In this document: positions 44,598 through 46,140 of the stretch, in pieces
Position numbering within the stretch: position 1 is the stretch's first letter
Layout: each line of letters starts with the position of its first letter
From: Nonomuraea sp. SBT364
GTDB lineage: Bacteria > Actinomycetota > Actinomycetes > Streptosporangiales > Streptosporangiaceae
Assembly (NCBI RefSeq): GCF_001083785.1
Contig: NZ_LAVL01000062.1
Coordinates: 1 to 46,140, forward strand
Reading direction: 5' to 3'
DNA length: 46,140 nt
Program-made: the position numbers and the translations under genes
The notes under the pieces: generated by a model
Databases searched by the model: none
The model's input: the letters and a program-made list of their open reading frames with translations, nothing else
Told to the model about the DNA's origin: nothing

Positions 44598-45412
44598 GCG
44601 AGGAATGGTCGCAGATGCGGATGGATCGCCGGGCAGCCCAGGTATTTCTCGGCCGTGTGGAAGTCGATCCAGTCGAGGTTGACCAGCTCCTCGACGTCGA
44701 TGCCGGTGAAGCTGCCGCCCAGGTCGGGCGGGATGGCGGCGATGTCGTCCTTGTCGGCGATGTTCACCCAGCGGCCCACGCCCTCGGGACGCCGGCCCCG
44801 GCCGTTGATGGGCGCGGGCAGCAGGCGCTCGAAGACGACGTTGCGCATGCCGAGCGGGCTGCCGAGGGTGATGAGCAGGTCGGCGCGCAGGTCGGGGTTG
44901 GCCCAGAAGGTCTCGTAGGCGACGACGCTGCCCAGCGAATGGGCGATCACCACCTTGGGACGGTTCCTCCGGATCACCTCGGCGACGGCCCGCTGGGCCT
45001 CGCGCCGCTTGCCCTGGTCGGTCAGGTAGGTGGCCACCTCGGGCGCGAACAGCTCGGCGAACGCGGCCGACCTGCCGTCGAGCTTGTCGAGCAGCCATCC
45101 GGTGAACGACTTCAGCGCGCCCGTCAGGTGCTCGCCCAGCCCCAGGTTGCGGGCCCACCCGGCGAGCACCCGCTCGCGGGCCTCGGCCACCGCCGCGGCC
45201 TCCCTGGCACTGCCCGGCGGCCCCTCGTGCAGTAAGTGGGAGAAGTAGGCGACCTCGCTGAAGTACGTGCGCGGCTGTCCCCCGCCGCAGGCGGCGTGCA
45301 GGTAGCGGTCCCATTTGGCGCGCATCGCCTCGGCCGCCCCCGCCGCGGAATGCCCCGCGTTGACGTAGTAGTTGTACTTGCCGATGCCGTGCACGCCGAC
45401 GATGCCCGCCAC
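44594..45412 (-). CDS. Alpha/beta-hydrolase-fold protein
   Basis: 272 residues from GTG 45412 (VAGIVGVHGIGKYN), preceded by GAGGGGAG; longer in-frame extensions pass through a short tandem repeat and are rejected. VGVHGIGK near the N-terminus resembles the oxyanion HG motif, and VIAHSLGSVVAYE carries the nucleophile Ser159 in a GxSxG-like AHSLGS elbow (Ala instead of the first Gly). ITLGSPLG, VNIADKDDIAAIPP (acid) and DFHTAEKYL (His) follow in the expected order. This matches serine-hydrolase proteins sometimes found near toxins or in predicted effector sets, but no such link is visible here. It is coupled to the HAD phosphatase downstream. Confidence 0.8.
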   Translation of the reverse strand: MAGIVGVHGIGKYNYYVNAGHSAAGAAEAMRAKWDRYLHAACGGGQPRTYFSEVAYFSHLLHEGPPGSAREAAAVAEARERVLAGWARNLGLGEHLTGALKSFTGWLLDKLDGRSAAFAELFAPEVATYLTDQGKRREAQRAVAEVIRRNRPKVVIAHSLGSVVAYETFWANPDLRADLLITLGSPLGMRNVVFERLLPAPINGRGRRPEGVGRWVNIADKDDIAAIPPDLGGSFTGIDVEELVNLDWIDFHTAEKYLGCPAIHPHLRPFLA

Positions 45413-45433
45413 AGCCGCTCCCCTCGCCCCGCC

Positions 45434-45473
45434 GATCCTCGCGGATCCCCGCTGATCCCCGCTGTTTCCCGCT
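45434..45473. repeat. Short 10-bp tandem repeat upstream of hydrolase
   Basis: Four consecutive 10-bp units of GATCCCCGCT type (GATCCTCGCG, GATCCCCGCT twice, GTTTCCCGCT) in the divergent region between the alpha/beta-hydrolase and ArfB-like genes. The repeat is 22 bases or more beyond the hydrolase GTG start and may sit in its promoter or leader. Confidence 0.6.
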
Positions 45474-45611
45474 GTTGCTGCGCGACTCTGGCATACGCCG
45501 CCCGCGCCGGGCACGTCAACCGGTGGCGGGAAATGCGGTTGCCCGCCGCATGGGCCGGCGAGATACGGTGACATCTCGTAGTCGAGGATGAATCGCGGAA
45601 GGAGGAGCGTC

Positions 45612-46019
45612 ATGCCGGGACCACTGGTCGTCAACGACTCGGTCGTCATCCCCGACGCCGAGCTCGTCTGGCGTTTCTCCCGCTCCTCCGGCCCGGGCGG
45701 CCAGGGGGTCAACACCACCGACAGCCGGGTGGAGCTGACCTTCGACGTGTCCGCGACCACCGCGCTTTCCGAGCCGCTGCGCGCCCGCGCGCTGGACCGC
45801 CTCGGCGCGCCGACGATCACGATCGCCGCCTCCGAGCACCGTTCCCAGCTCCGCAACCGCGAGGCCGCCGAGCAGCGGCTCGCCCAGCGCATCCGCGAGG
45901 CCATCGCGCCGCCGCCCAAGCGCCGCCGCCCCACCAAGCCCAGCCGGGGCGCCGTTGAGCGCCGCATCGCCGCCAAGAAGCTCCGCTCCGACGTCAAACG
46001 CCTGCGCCGCGACCTCTAG
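45612..46019 (+). CDS. arfB: ArfB-like peptidyl-tRNA hydrolase (ribosome rescue)
   Basis: 135 residues, the normal ArfB (YaeJ/ICT1) length. The catalytic GGQ (29-31) lies in SRSSGPGGQGVNTTDSRVEL, and the C-terminus is a basic tail (PPKRRRPTKPSRGAVERRIAAKKLRSDVKRLRRDL) that in ArfB enters the empty mRNA channel of stalled ribosomes. There is no stop-codon-recognition domain as in RF1/RF2. ATG 45612 is preceded by an excellent GGAAGGAGGAG. It hydrolyses peptidyl-tRNA on non-stop ribosomes. Standing alone downstream, it is followed by an insertion sequence. Confidence 0.93.
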   Translation: MPGPLVVNDSVVIPDAELVWRFSRSSGPGGQGVNTTDSRVELTFDVSATTALSEPLRARALDRLGAPTITIAASEHRSQLRNREAAEQRLAQRIREAIAPPPKRRRPTKPSRGAVERRIAAKKLRSDVKRLRRDL

Positions 46020-46038
46020 CTGTATCGACCACGAGCGT

Positions 46039-46140
46039 TGTTAACAGAGGAGCTTGATCAATAGAGAAGCCTCCGATGTGGTGAAGGTGTCGAATCTGCA
46101 CCGCACGGAGGCTTCATGTCCCACCGTAACGCCCGGCTGA
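46039..46140 (+). mobile_element. Left end of an IS481-family insertion sequence (cut by window edge)
   Basis: TGTTAACAGAGG at 46039 is the likely element tip. ATG 46116 starts MSHRNARL, the conserved N-terminus of IS481 transposases, with ACGGAGG (46106-46112) a few bases upstream as ribosome-binding site. Only 25 bases of the gene are inside the window. It matches in type the relics at 30448-30875 and 36838-36874. Whether it is intact cannot be seen. Confidence 0.82.

Overview
The window is very GC-rich and almost fully coding. It has the codon bias, GTG starts, 4-nt stop/start overlaps and gene content (TetR/MFS pairs, CYP, PhoD, HSP90-like protein with a TPR partner, IS481 elements) of a filamentous actinomycete. 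The IS481 type and the HSP90/TPR pair suggest a Streptosporangiales-like genome (for example Nonomuraea); that placement is an inference and not firm.

Left third (245-16221): a toxin-like locus. A 4317-residue protein has the N-terminal shell, neuraminidase-like region, pore helices and TcB-binding C-terminus of a Tc toxin A subunit, but carries two large insertions of hemopexin-type repeats (about 23 and about 8 units). Two proteins follow on the same strand (559 and 429 aa). Each has an HExxH zinc-protease motif, a downstream EGxxE helix and the same C-terminal tail motif. No TcB/TcC gene is visible inside the window; only 244 bases precede the A subunit. This A subunit plus twin metallopeptidase cassette is the best candidate for an undescribed system.

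Middle (16325-30353): a heme oxygenase/TetR/DHA2 exporter operon with two GACA-N3-TGTC dyads upstream; a convergent cytochrome P450; an exported FG-GAP propeller protein; a tightly coupled minus-strand operon (adaptor, ABC ATPase, MacB-like permease, small membrane-anchored protein, OmpR-type regulator, sensor kinase); a divergent second adaptor gene whose two halves lie in different frames, probably broken at a C7 run; and a DUF1330 protein divergent from a TetR regulator.

Right-centre (30354-36992): a scarred region. It holds an internally deleted IS481 transposase, the last codons of another, a deleted Tn3-family transposase and an interrupted unknown gene. Between them are intact genes: a DesK/NarL-type two-component pair, a secreted type-B carboxylesterase and a pyridoxamine-oxidase-like flavoprotein.

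Right end (36993-46140): a small operon (membrane protein, HTH regulator, quinone-oxidoreductase-like protein) behind a strong consensus promoter; a Tat-exported PhoD phosphatase; an HSP90-family protein coupled to a TPR-like protein; an alpha/beta hydrolase coupled to a HAD phosphatase; an ArfB-like ribosome-rescue factor; and the first 25 bases of another IS481 transposase, cut by the window edge.
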